Below, one piece after another: positions 30,960 to 38,032 of a DNA stretch of 39,123 nt; the stretch's first letter is position 1; each line of letters begins with the position of its first letter. This DNA is from Anaerolineales bacterium. Its GTDB lineage: Bacteria; Chloroflexota; Anaerolineae; E26-bin7. The stretch lies in assembly GCA_004377365.1 (NCBI GenBank), contig SOHZ01000392.1, positions 1-39,123 of the forward strand, written 5' to 3'. The notes under the pieces were generated by a model. The model saw nothing but the letters and a program-made list of their open reading frames with translations, made no database searches and had not been told where the DNA came from. Both the position numbers and the translations under genes were made by a program.

Positions 30960-31727
30960 ATGGGTGAAAGTGGACCAGCCCAACTAACCGTTGTCATCCT
31001 CACCAAAAACGAAGAGCGCAACATCGCCGCTTGCATCGAGAGCGTGCGCTGGGCCGACGAAGTGGTGGTCTTTGATTCCCTCAGCCAAGATCGCACCGTG
31101 GAGATCGCCCAAGAGTTGGGAGCCAAGGTCATCCAGCGCCCCTTCCGCAACTATGCCGATCAGCGCAACGCGGCCCTGAAAGCAGTAGAGAGCCAGTGGG
31201 TCTTTTTCGTTGATGCCGATGAACGGGCCACGCCAGAACTGGCGGCAGAAGTACGACAGGCTATCGAGGACGAGACGAAAGCGGGCTGGTGGGTGCCGCG
31301 TCATAACTACATCTTCGGCCGGCTGACTCGCCATGCAGGCTGGTTCCCCGACTACCAACTGCGCCTCCTCAAGCGAGAGCACGCCCATTACGACCCGCCG
31401 CAAAAAGTCCACGAGGTGGTCATCCTCGACGGCCAGGAAGGACACCTGAAGAACGTCTTGATCCATTACAACTACGATAACCTGTCCCAGTTCCTGGAGA
31501 GGCAAAGCCGCTATACCCATTACGAGGCCAGGATACTCTACGATCAGGGTATCCGGCCCAGGGGGCGCAATTTCATCCTGCAACCGCTGCGAGAGTTCAG
31601 GCGGCGCTACGTCTCTCTGCAGGGCTGGAAGGACGGTCTTCACGGCTTGTTCCTCAGCAGCCTCATGGCCTACTACCATTTCGTCATGTACGTGCGCCTG
31701 AGACGGTTGTGGCGCACTTTGACGTAA
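30960..31727 (+). CDS. Glycosyltransferase family 2, WaaE/KdtX-like
   Basis: The start at 30960 (MGESGPAQLTVVILTKNEERN) has AGAGGGA upstream and follows the thioesterase stop by one base; it gives 255 residues. The sequence shows LTKNEERNIAACIESVRWADEVVVFDSLSQDRTVEIA, YADQRNAALKAVESQWVFFVDADERATPEL and GWFPDYQLRLLKRE, characteristic of WaaE-like GT2 transferases that act in lipopolysaccharide-core or other envelope glycan assembly. No membrane anchor is clear, apart from a C-terminal semi-hydrophobic stretch (LFLSSLMAYYHFVMYVRL) that may contact the membrane. Confidence 0.9.
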   Translation: MGESGPAQLTVVILTKNEERNIAACIESVRWADEVVVFDSLSQDRTVEIAQELGAKVIQRPFRNYADQRNAALKAVESQWVFFVDADERATPELAAEVRQAIEDETKAGWWVPRHNYIFGRLTRHAGWFPDYQLRLLKREHAHYDPPQKVHEVVILDGQEGHLKNVLIHYNYDNLSQFLERQSRYTHYEARILYDQGIRPRGRNFILQPLREFRRRYVSLQGWKDGLHGLFLSSLMAYYHFVMYVRLRRLWRTLT

Positions 31728-31747
31728 TCAAGGGGTTGTGTTATACT
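31719..31747 (+). promoter_or_regulatory. Promoter that appears to give a leaderless transcript
   Basis: TTGACG (31719-31724), a 17-base spacer and TATACT (31742-31747). Only seven bases separate the -10 box from the ATG at 31755, so transcription should start at or next to the start codon. The -35 box overlaps the stop of the preceding GT2 gene. Confidence 0.65.
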
Positions 31748-31754
31748 TCCCCAA

Positions 31755-32171
31755 ATGAAGCCAGAGAAGGTCTGCAATCCCACACCGGAGCAAATGACCG
31801 CTGCCCTGCTGAAGGCGGCCCAAGCCGGGCGCTGGAACCATTGGCAACACAAAGTTGAGACCCACGCTGGCGATTGGGTTAAAGCAAGAGCCATGCACAA
31901 GCCATTGGTAGCGGAACAGTTTGCCAAACTGCCGGCAGCGGTGGCTGAGTACCCGTTCGTAGAGCTGTGTGTGTATCGGTATAAGGGGAAGGTAGTATGG
32001 GGATACTACTGCAAAAAACTCCCCTTTGAGGGAAACGTGCTCGTCCACGTGTTGGCGGTTCTGGAACCAACGGAGGGGAAAATCATTCATTGCATGCGTT
32101 CCAACCGAGGAAAGAAATACACAGAGCGTTGGGGAGAACAAGAAAAGCTATTCATTCCAGTGAGGTGGTGA
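31755..32171 (+). CDS. Hypothetical protein, 138 aa
   Basis: Not recognised. It is a basic, aromatic-rich soluble protein (PTPEQMTAALLKAAQAGRWNHWQHKVETHAGDWVKARAMHKPLVAE, then VELCVYRYKGKVVWGYYCKKLPFEGNVLVHVLAVLEP, a probable beta hairpin). There is no Shine-Dalgarno, and the promoter is placed so that the mRNA would be leaderless. The next ORF begins one base after its stop and the HNH gene follows, so the three probably form a transcription unit. Confidence 0.7.
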   Translation: MKPEKVCNPTPEQMTAALLKAAQAGRWNHWQHKVETHAGDWVKARAMHKPLVAEQFAKLPAAVAEYPFVELCVYRYKGKVVWGYYCKKLPFEGNVLVHVLAVLEPTEGKIIHCMRSNRGKKYTERWGEQEKLFIPVRW

Positions 32172-32172
32172 A

Positions 32173-32649
32173 ATGTCTACGTATGAGTATGAACCTTTGT
32201 GGGATGCACCCCTAAAAGAATTGGAAGCCAGCCTCAACATTTACAGGCACATGATCGAGTGTCTGTACACTCTGGATGATATGGAAGTGGTCAATTATCT
32301 GTCAGCCCGCGATGGGGTGGCCTGGGCCATCAAGCAAGTGGACGGGGAAGTGGATCCGGCCATCCTGGCCGAGGTAGAGGAACTGGACGCCCAGCTCAAA
32401 GCGGCGGCTGATTACCTGGTGCACGAGTTGGACATTTACGGTGACATTTGGCGCGACGAACCAGAAGAGTATTGGTGGTGGTACCTGGACGGGGGCAAAC
32501 CCGACCCCGGCGGCATCCCCTCAGTCGAAGAGCGGCACCGATGGACGATGGAAATGCTAAAGGCTGAGAAAATGCCCAAGGCAATCGAGATGGCGGAAGA
32601 AAGGGAAGAATACAGGCGGAGGGGGATAAATAATCCAGACAGGTGGTGA
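32173..32649 (+). CDS. Hypothetical acidic protein, 158 aa
   Basis: Not recognised. It is acidic and helical (LKELEASLNIYRHMIECLYTLDDMEVVNYLSARDGVAWAIKQV), with a tryptophan-rich stretch DEPEEYWWWYLDGGKPDP. A good ribosome site GAGGTGGT lies in the last codons of the preceding gene, only one base separating stop and start. The C-terminal part (ERHRWTMEMLKAEKMPKAIEMAEEREEYRRR) is highly charged. Its place between an unknown gene and an HNH nuclease gives no safe function. Confidence 0.72.
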   Translation: MSTYEYEPLWDAPLKELEASLNIYRHMIECLYTLDDMEVVNYLSARDGVAWAIKQVDGEVDPAILAEVEELDAQLKAAADYLVHELDIYGDIWRDEPEEYWWWYLDGGKPDPGGIPSVEERHRWTMEMLKAEKMPKAIEMAEEREEYRRRGINNPDRW

Positions 32650-32657
32650 TTCATTCC

Positions 32658-33170
32658 ATGTCACAACTGGATTTGCCGGTTCTGGTGCTCAATCTAAACT
32701 ACGAACCTTTGAACGTCTGCACGACCAAGCGGGCCATGGTGTTGCTCGTCATCAGTAAGGCTGAGGTGATAGAAAACGGTCGAGGCTATATCCGGACGCC
32801 CTCTACCATCTACCCCCGCCCTTCGGTGATTAGACTGGGCTACATGATCAAGCGCCCACGTCCTCGGGTAAAGTTGAACCGTCGTGAGATCTTCCGGCGG
32901 GACAACTATACCTGCCAGTATTGTGGTCGGGAAACGAGGCGGTTGACGGTGGATCACATCGTGCCCCGCCACCGTGGGGGAGAATACCGTTGGGAGAACC
33001 TGGTGAGCGCCTGCCCGGCCTGCAACCGCCGAAAAGGGGGTAAGACGCTTCACGGGGCTCACATGAGCTTGCTGCGACGCCCTTATGTGCCCCGGGCCAC
33101 AGGAGACTATCTTTTTGGCCACTACTTGAAGCGTAACAGGGAATGGGAGAGGTTCATAGCAGGGTGGTAA
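32658..33170 (+). CDS. HNH endonuclease family protein
   Basis: The ATG at 32658 (MSQLDLPVLVLNLNYEPLNVC) gives 170 residues; GTG at 32643 is an alternative. The HNH core is complete: DNYTCQYCG, LTVDHIVPRHRGGEYRWENLVSACPACNRRKG, with two CxxC pairs for zinc and the His-Asn-His set. The N-terminal extension (LNLNYEPLNVCTTKRAMVLLVISKAEVIE) is the one found in the widespread, housekeeping-like HNH proteins of bacteria, whose role is not settled; it does not by itself indicate a restriction system. A strong terminator follows. Confidence 0.9.
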   Translation: MSQLDLPVLVLNLNYEPLNVCTTKRAMVLLVISKAEVIENGRGYIRTPSTIYPRPSVIRLGYMIKRPRPRVKLNRREIFRRDNYTCQYCGRETRRLTVDHIVPRHRGGEYRWENLVSACPACNRRKGGKTLHGAHMSLLRRPYVPRATGDYLFGHYLKRNREWERFIAGW

Positions 33171-33190
33171 CAGTGTAGGGTGATGGTACA

Positions 33191-33217
33191 AGGGGACCAG
33201 ATGGTCCCCTTTCTTTA
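33191..33217. terminator. Rho-independent terminator between converging genes
   Basis: AAGGGGACC, loop AGAT, GGTCCCC, then TTTCTTT on the plus strand. It lies between the HNH gene (+) and the phosphatase gene (-), serving the plus-strand unit and possibly both. Confidence 0.85.
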
Positions 33218-33688
33218 TGTGTACGTGCCTTTGGCAAGCTCTAATATTCGAAGGTAGCTTCCCTCGATGAGATCTTCCAGTTCATCGGCACACTGAAGAT
33301 ATTCGTACAGGGGGCCGCCACCGGGGTCGGGTATGTCGTGATGGCGTCCCACCATCTCGCTCAGGAGATGGATCTTGGGCTTATATTGGGGGAGCAGCGT
33401 TTCGATGACCTCTGCGTGCTCTGAGGCCATGACCAGTATCAAATCAGCTTCCTCTACGTCGGCCTGAGTCAGACTATGGGCACGGTGGCCGCTGATGTCA
33501 ATACCTCGCCTGGCCATGACCTGGATGGCGAACGGGCTGGCTGGCCGCCCGTTCGCCGCCCACACACCGGCCGAACGCACCGCACAGTCCGCCGCCAAGC
33601 CCTCACGAGCCAGGATACGATTGAGGAACGCTTCGGCCATGGGCGAACGGCAGATGTTGCCCGTGCACACAAAGACGACGGTCCTCAT
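33215..33688 (-). CDS. Low-molecular-weight protein phosphatase (LMW-PTP)
   Basis: A 157-residue protein with the CX5R phosphatase loop CTGNICRS at residues 8-15 followed by PMAEAF, and a C-terminal DPGGGP segment that supplies the general acid aspartate. Isoleucine in the loop (CTGNICRS) is the form seen in tyrosine phosphatases, while the arginine phosphatases have threonine there, so tyrosine-phosphatase type is preferred. Such enzymes often regulate exopolysaccharide export, but no tyrosine kinase is in this window. The start overlaps the preceding small gene by four bases (ATGA). Confidence 0.9.
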   Translation of the reverse strand: MRTVVFVCTGNICRSPMAEAFLNRILAREGLAADCAVRSAGVWAANGRPASPFAIQVMARRGIDISGHRAHSLTQADVEEADLILVMASEHAEVIETLLPQYKPKIHLLSEMVGRHHDIPDPGGGPLYEYLQCADELEDLIEGSYLRILELAKGTYT

Positions 33689-33903
33689 TCCGCAACCAGC
33701 AGGTACATCAACTCCAGGTATCTCTCCTCCTGGTCTTCCGTCAGCTCCTGTCCTTCAGCGTCCAGGGCCAGGAGATCGAGGAGTTCGTCGTCCAGGCGGT
33801 CGAATTCCTCGGGACTCAGCTTGGGCTGGCCTTCACTGAAGAGCTCATATCTTTCCAGATAGCTCGCATATTCCTCGCTGTACTTTTTCTTCTCTTGACT
33901 CAT
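33685..33903 (-). CDS. Small acidic protein, 72 aa, unknown
   Basis: Not recognised. It is very acidic and helical (EEYASYLERYELFSEGQPKLSPEEFDRLDDELLDLLALDAEGQELTEDQEERYLELMYLLV) and has no hydrophobic anchor. It overlaps the phosphatase start by four bases, so it is probably translated together with it and may be a small partner. AAGGGGAAAAG precedes the ATG. Confidence 0.7.
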   Translation of the reverse strand: MSQEKKKYSEEYASYLERYELFSEGQPKLSPEEFDRLDDELLDLLALDAEGQELTEDQEERYLELMYLLVAE

Positions 33904-33997
33904 TTCGCTTTTCCCCTTGCTGATAAAAAGTCACCCAGGCCCTTACTCGCCCTCCAGATGGGTGCGATGGATGATTGATGCCAGTCGACAATAACAG

Positions 33998-35263
33998 CTA
34001 AGCTCCCAGTTCCTCTATTTGCATCTTGATCTTCGCAATTTCGTCTTTCTCAGCGTCAATCTGGTTGAGCACGGAGATGGGAACATCCCCACCTGACATG
34101 TCAATTTTCCGCTGCAAGTGGTCCAGGTTCCTCTCGCGAATTCTAAGTCTTTTCTTCAGCGCGACTACTTTCCCTAACTTGTTCTTCATTTTCCCGAGTC
34201 CATCGAGCTCTTTCTGGATTTCAGCGAGACGGGCCTGATCTTTGCCCTTATAATCAACTCGCCAAGGCTCCGTGATCCGCCCCTTCTCCTGTTCAAGGTC
34301 AAACACTTGCCCTTTGAGTTTAGTAAACTCTGTCTCTAGAGCCTCGTCACTCATTGTCAGATAAGAAGTTGGAGCAGGAGGAGGTGGCTCAACTGGAGGC
34401 GCTGTGATTGTCTCTACTGGAGCGACCCTCGAAACAGCAGCTTCAGCGACTGGCGCGCCCACCAGTTCATCGCGTAAGGTACAGAAAAAGTGGTCGAAGT
34501 AGCCGTCCTCACCTTCAATAGTCGTCCCTTTTCTGACCCGCATGGCCCGTCCGATGAAATCGCTGGCTGTGGGGGCCGAGGGGTTCACGTACCACAGAGA
34601 CCCACCCTCCCCCCGGAGGCAACGGTTGATGTCGTCATCTCTCATGCCGTGACCGCTGATGATGACATCCCGGCTCAGGTAGTCGGTCAACACCCGCTCT
34701 ATCTTCTCACTAAACTGGAAAATCTCCTCGGGCGTAAAAGCAAAGATGCGAGCGTCTAAATCGCCGTGCAGCTTGACCAGCTTGATGCGGGGCTGTGGGT
34801 AACCCAGGGCTTTGACGATCCCTTCCTCAGTGTCCTGGCCGTTGATCAGCATAGTAAAGTCTCGGCTGCGGAGGCCAACATCGGCGAAGGCGTCCTCGAC
34901 AAAGGTGTCATAGTTGGTGGAGAAAATGACTTCGAGGTAGCCTTCCCTGGCCAGTTGGGCCAGGGCATGATAGCCAGCAGAAGACCGTTGCCCTTCGGTG
35001 TGCCTCTTGATAATGGCGTATCGCTCGCTCTCGCTAAAGCCATCCAGGATTTCGTAAAACTCGGCGACCTTATCATCCCACGACATGGCGCCGGGGTCTT
35101 GCACGCTGTAACCGTCCACCACACTCTCGATCACCTGGCCAAAGGAACTGGCCCCCGAAGTAAGGGAGGCCCCTGCCCCCAGGATCAGCACATAGGGCGG
35201 CTCGGCGTTCTCCTTGCGGACTCGCATGAGATTAGCCAGTACTTTGATGGCACGCGATGCCAT
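33998..35263 (-). CDS. SIR2-like domain protein with C-terminal coiled coil
   Basis: A 421-residue protein. Residues ~20-275 are a SIR2-like domain closely related to that of the 10231-11343 gene: PPYVLILGAGASLTSGA, STNYDTFVEDAF, IKLVKLHGDLDARIFAFTPEEIF, GHGMRDDDINRCLRG. The asparagine and histidine needed for NAD chemistry are kept. A Pro-rich linker (PPVEPPPPAP) and a charged coiled coil of about 120 residues follow (LEQEKGRITEPWRVDYKGKDQARLAEIQKELDGL). It has a good ribosome site (GAGGAGGT) and its own promoter. Unlike its paralogue it has no ATPase-derived N-terminus. NADase, deacylase or non-catalytic roles are all possible. Confidence 0.82.
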   Translation of the reverse strand: MASRAIKVLANLMRVRKENAEPPYVLILGAGASLTSGASSFGQVIESVVDGYSVQDPGAMSWDDKVAEFYEILDGFSESERYAIIKRHTEGQRSSAGYHALAQLAREGYLEVIFSTNYDTFVEDAFADVGLRSRDFTMLINGQDTEEGIVKALGYPQPRIKLVKLHGDLDARIFAFTPEEIFQFSEKIERVLTDYLSRDVIISGHGMRDDDINRCLRGEGGSLWYVNPSAPTASDFIGRAMRVRKGTTIEGEDGYFDHFFCTLRDELVGAPVAEAAVSRVAPVETITAPPVEPPPPAPTSYLTMSDEALETEFTKLKGQVFDLEQEKGRITEPWRVDYKGKDQARLAEIQKELDGLGKMKNKLGKVVALKKRLRIRERNLDHLQRKIDMSGGDVPISVLNQIDAEKDEIAKIKMQIEELGA

Positions 35264-35315
35264 AACTTTACCTCCTCATCGGTGAAGTCAGGTCACTCCT
35301 TTTGCCTACATTACT

Positions 35316-35344
35316 ATTTTACCCTGCCTTGCTCGCTATGTCAA
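35316..35344 (-). promoter_or_regulatory. Near-consensus promoter of the second SIR2-like gene
   Basis: On the minus strand TTGACA (35344-35339), a 17-base spacer and TAAAAT (35321-35316), about 53 bases before the ATG. It is the best promoter match in the window. Confidence 0.75.
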
Positions 35345-35403
35345 TACCCAATTTTCTCAATGATCGTTCGGAATTTGGCAAAACTCGATGGGCGCCACAA
35401 GTG

Positions 35404-35432
35404 AAGGGGTTAGAGCAGAGCCCTAACCCCTT
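35404..35432 (-). terminator. Perfect 10-bp hairpin downstream of the HPF gene
   Basis: AAGGGGTTAG and CTAACCCCTT with a nine-base loop. It has only a short T-rich tail on either strand. Its place between the HPF gene and the promoter of the next minus-strand gene fits a weak terminator. Confidence 0.5.
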
Positions 35433-35470
35433 GAATTTCATCCTCAGCCTATGGCGCCTGTACCGCAATC

Positions 35471-35505
35471 ACCACTGTTGCGGTGCAGGAGTGGTGCAAC
35501 AGTGC
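35471..35505. repeat. Palindrome with CACTGTTGC/GCAACAGTG arms
   Basis: Nine-base perfect arms (35473-35481 and 35496-35504) with a 14-base loop, immediately after the HPF stop codon on the minus strand. It is related to the sequence at 3260-3291. Confidence 0.6.
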
Positions 35506-35509
35506 CACT

Positions 35510-36046
35510 TCACTTCAATTCCGGCTGAATCAGTCCGTAATCGCCGTCCTTACGGCGGTAGAGGACGTTTATGCCCTCAACTTCGGCGTTGAAAAAGACG
35601 AAAAAGTCGTGGCCTAACAGTTCCATCTGCTCGATGGCTTCATCCTGGGTCATGGGAACCATCGAGAATTGTTTGACCCTGACAACGCGATGAGCTTCCT
35701 CCTCCAGTTCCTCAATAGGTAGGGATTCGCCGCGGACACGGCGACCGCGGACACGGCGTTTCCCTTTGTAGCGGGCAATCTGGCGGTGTATTTTGTCCAA
35801 AACGGCGTCAATGGAGGCGAATATATCATCCGTTCTTTCTTCAGCGCGCAGGATAGTGCCGTTGCTTCGCAGAGTTACCTGAGCCACCTGGCTATCCTGG
35901 GCACTCTTAACCTTCTCTGTGGAAAGCTCCACTCGAGCTTCGCTGATGCTTGGGAGATAATGATCCAATCTACCTATCTTTGTTTCGACGTACTCGCGCA
36001 ACCACTCTGTCACCTCAATGTTTTTGGCTTTGATAATCAGTTGCAT
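35510..36046 (-). CDS. hpf: Ribosome hibernation promoting factor, long form
   Basis: The start at 36046 (MQLIIKAKNIEVTEWLREYVETKIGRLDHYLP) has AAAGGAGAAAGGGAC upstream and gives 178 residues. The N-terminal domain (~1-100) is the RaiA/HPF fold that binds in the decoding region of the 30S subunit. After a basic linker (KGKRRVRGRRVRGE) the C-terminal domain (RVVRVKQFSMVPMTQDEAIEQMELLGHDFFVFFNAEVEGINVLYRRKDGDYGLIQP) is the dimerising part that gives 100S ribosomes. This is the long form typical of most bacteria outside the gamma-proteobacteria. No link to the neighbouring genes is apparent. Confidence 0.96.
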   Translation of the reverse strand: MQLIIKAKNIEVTEWLREYVETKIGRLDHYLPSISEARVELSTEKVKSAQDSQVAQVTLRSNGTILRAEERTDDIFASIDAVLDKIHRQIARYKGKRRVRGRRVRGESLPIEELEEEAHRVVRVKQFSMVPMTQDEAIEQMELLGHDFFVFFNAEVEGINVLYRRKDGDYGLIQPELK

Positions 36047-36082
36047 GTCCCTTTCTCCTTTCTTCAAATCGCCAAGTAAGTG

Positions 36083-36150
36083 CTCAGCCAGCAGCGGTCA
36101 GTGGTCAGCTTTCAGCGATCGCCTAATTGCTGACCGCTGCACACTTACAT
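36083..36150. repeat. Degenerate heptamers with inverted arms upstream of HPF
   Basis: Units CAGCGGT, CAGTGGT, CAGCTTT, CAGCGAT, CGCCTAA, TTGCTGA and CCGCTGC follow with period seven. The ends GCAGCGGTCAG and CTGACCGCTGC are inverse to each other. It occupies the ComF-HPF gap. Confidence 0.6.
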
Positions 36151-36161
36151 CCAACATTGCC

Positions 36162-36872
36162 CTAACGTGCCCGGGCCAGGGTTAGAGCCCAGACGGTGCA
36201 GATACCTCGTTGCTTCAGGGCCGAGCTGCAAGCCTCCAACGTCGCTCCAGTGGTGTAAACGTCGTCAACCAACAACACGCTTTTACCTGCTAACTGGTCA
36301 TCGGGGCAATGAAAGGCCCCGCGCACGTTTTCCTTACGTTCCTCGGCGTTCAGGTCAACCTGGGGAGATGTCTCTCGCACACGGACCACAGCATTTTCCA
36401 GCACCGGCAGGCCCACTCCTTTTCCCAGTTCTCTGGCCAGCAAGGCCGCCTGGTTGTAGCCGCGTTCGCGCAAACGTCGGGTGTGGAGAGGCACGGGAAT
36501 AATGACATCGGCAGGGAGATGGACGTCCTGCCAGTATGAGACCATCATCTCGCCCAGGGGAGCAGCCAGACCCTGTGAATTGGAATATTTGAGGCGGTGT
36601 ATGGCCTCGCGGATGGGGCTCTCGAAAAAGGCGACAGAGCGGACGCCGTCAATCTGCAAGGGAGCACGCTGACAACGAAGGCAAAGCTTGCCCTTGGTTA
36701 TGGGGAGGCCACAGCAGGGGCAGAGAGGAGGTCTGAGGAGTTCGATGGCGCTGCGGCACTCTGAGCAGAGCCAGCCGCCAACTTTACGGCAACCAACGCA
36801 GCGTGGAGGAAAGAGCAAATCGAGAAAGGTTGTCTTAATGCGAAAGACAAAGTCTGCGCTCGTAGGTGCCAA
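36162..36872 (-). CDS. ComF family phosphoribosyltransferase-like protein
   Basis: A 236-residue protein. The N-terminal zinc ribbon has CVGCRKVGGWLCSEC and CPCCGLPITKGKLCLRC, and the phosphoribosyltransferase-like domain ends in the PRPP-site motif SVLLVDDVYTTGATLEACS. This is the double-zinc-finger plus PRTase architecture of ComF, required for DNA uptake in naturally competent bacteria, though ComF homologues are widespread. The start is TTG 36872 with GGAAGGAAAG upstream. No other competence gene is visible here, but the tad genes follow. Confidence 0.92.
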   Translation of the reverse strand: MAPTSADFVFRIKTTFLDLLFPPRCVGCRKVGGWLCSECRSAIELLRPPLCPCCGLPITKGKLCLRCQRAPLQIDGVRSVAFFESPIREAIHRLKYSNSQGLAAPLGEMMVSYWQDVHLPADVIIPVPLHTRRLRERGYNQAALLARELGKGVGLPVLENAVVRVRETSPQVDLNAEERKENVRGAFHCPDDQLAGKSVLLVDDVYTTGATLEACSSALKQRGICTVWALTLARAR

Positions 36873-36941
36873 ATCTTTCCTTCCTGTCCGCTCCTGCCCA
36901 CTCGAAGCGTATGGGGAAGATAGATAAAGCCTGCAGAGATT

Positions 36942-37874
36942 CTAGATGACTCCCAAAACGCCCGAACTCATCACTACCAGGATGGCCGGTCCCAGGAGAA
37001 TGACGAGGAGGGCGGGGAAGATCAAGAAAACCATCGGGAACAGCATCTTGACAGGAGCCTGGTGCGCTTTTTCCTCGGCCCGTTGGCGGCGTCTGATGCG
37101 CATCTGCTCCGATTGGATGCGCAACACTTTGGCGATGCTAACGCCCAATTGATCGGCCTGGATGATGGCCGCTACAAAGCTGCTGACGTCAGACACGTCC
37201 ATCCTGTCAGCCATGTCACGCAGGGCTTCGCGTCTCAATTTGCCCATCTGAATCTCCTGAATGACACGAGTGAAAGCCAGACTGAGTTCGTTCTCCCACT
37301 TTTCGGCCACTTTGGACAGGGCAGCATCGAAACCCAAACCAGCTTCGACGCTGATAGTAAGCAGGTCAAGAGCGTCAGGCAGGGCCTTCAGTATTTCCGT
37401 TTGCCTTCTCCTGATCTGGCCGGACAGCCATAGAGTGGGCAGCACGTAGAAGCCCAAACCGCCCGCCACGGCAGTGGCAAGGAATCGCTTGGGTAAATAC
37501 TGGCCAGTGAGAGTCAACAGAAGGAAAGTCAGTGTCGCCAGGAGAATCCCGGCCAATCCCCGGATCCCCAGGAACTCTGTCGACCCCCAGCCGTAGGGCT
37601 TACCGGCCAGCTCCAGTTTGCGGCGAGTCTCCTCAATGTTACGCTGGGGGGTAAGACGGCCTAAGAGCTGGGCAATGCCTTCTAGGACAGGCTTGATGAT
37701 ACGCTGGCTGAAAGGCTGCGACAGTTCGATTTCTTCCAGGGTCAGGGTCCGCCCCCCGTACTCGGTCAGACGATCCATAACCTGGTCAGAAGAGCGAGGT
37801 GCCGCTACCCCTACGAAGAGCAAGACAACGCTCCCTAGAATGGCCATAGCAACAATTAGAACCACTGGTGACAT
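36942..37874 (-). CDS. tadC: TadC-type type II secretion F domain protein
   Basis: The start at 37874 (MSPVVLIVAMAILGSVVLLF) has GGGAGATTG upstream; the track start at 37889 is GTG. The protein has 310 residues. An N-terminal membrane helix is followed by a cytoplasmic part, and the GspF/TadC core ALPDALDLLTISVEAGLGFDAALSKVAEKWENELSLAFTRVIQEIQMGKLRREALRDMADR and QADQLGVSIAKVLRIQSEQMRIRRRQRAEEKAHQAPVKMLFPMV are clear, with C-terminal helices. It is an inner-membrane platform component of the Flp (tad) pilus machinery and would pair with TadB. Confidence 0.9.
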   Translation of the reverse strand: MSPVVLIVAMAILGSVVLLFVGVAAPRSSDQVMDRLTEYGGRTLTLEEIELSQPFSQRIIKPVLEGIAQLLGRLTPQRNIEETRRKLELAGKPYGWGSTEFLGIRGLAGILLATLTFLLLTLTGQYLPKRFLATAVAGGLGFYVLPTLWLSGQIRRRQTEILKALPDALDLLTISVEAGLGFDAALSKVAEKWENELSLAFTRVIQEIQMGKLRREALRDMADRMDVSDVSSFVAAIIQADQLGVSIAKVLRIQSEQMRIRRRQRAEEKAHQAPVKMLFPMVFLIFPALLVILLGPAILVVMSSGVLGVI

Positions 37875-38032
37875 GATCCAATCTCCCACTTAGTACACGG
37901 CGACGCAAATAAGCCACCGATTATCAGGGTAAGATGAGCGCATCCTGAGTAGCCGAAACGGAGTGGAGGCCGTCAACAAATTGGTGTTTAAACAGATCAC
38001 ACTGTAAGCCTATGACCACCACACAAGCTGGT
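37875..38032. other. Spacer between tadB and tadC
   Basis: A gap of about 158 bases. I saw no ORF, clear promoter or strong hairpin in it. TadB and TadC genes usually lie close together, so the gap is longer than expected. Confidence 0.4.

Noticed and set aside
32658-33170. HNH protein as the nuclease of a restriction system
   Set aside because: No methyltransferase or specificity gene is nearby, and this HNH type is widespread without restriction partners.
36162-36872. ComF as evidence for a competence locus
   Set aside because: No other uptake genes are present in the window; tadB/tadC alone indicate a Flp pilus and not competence.
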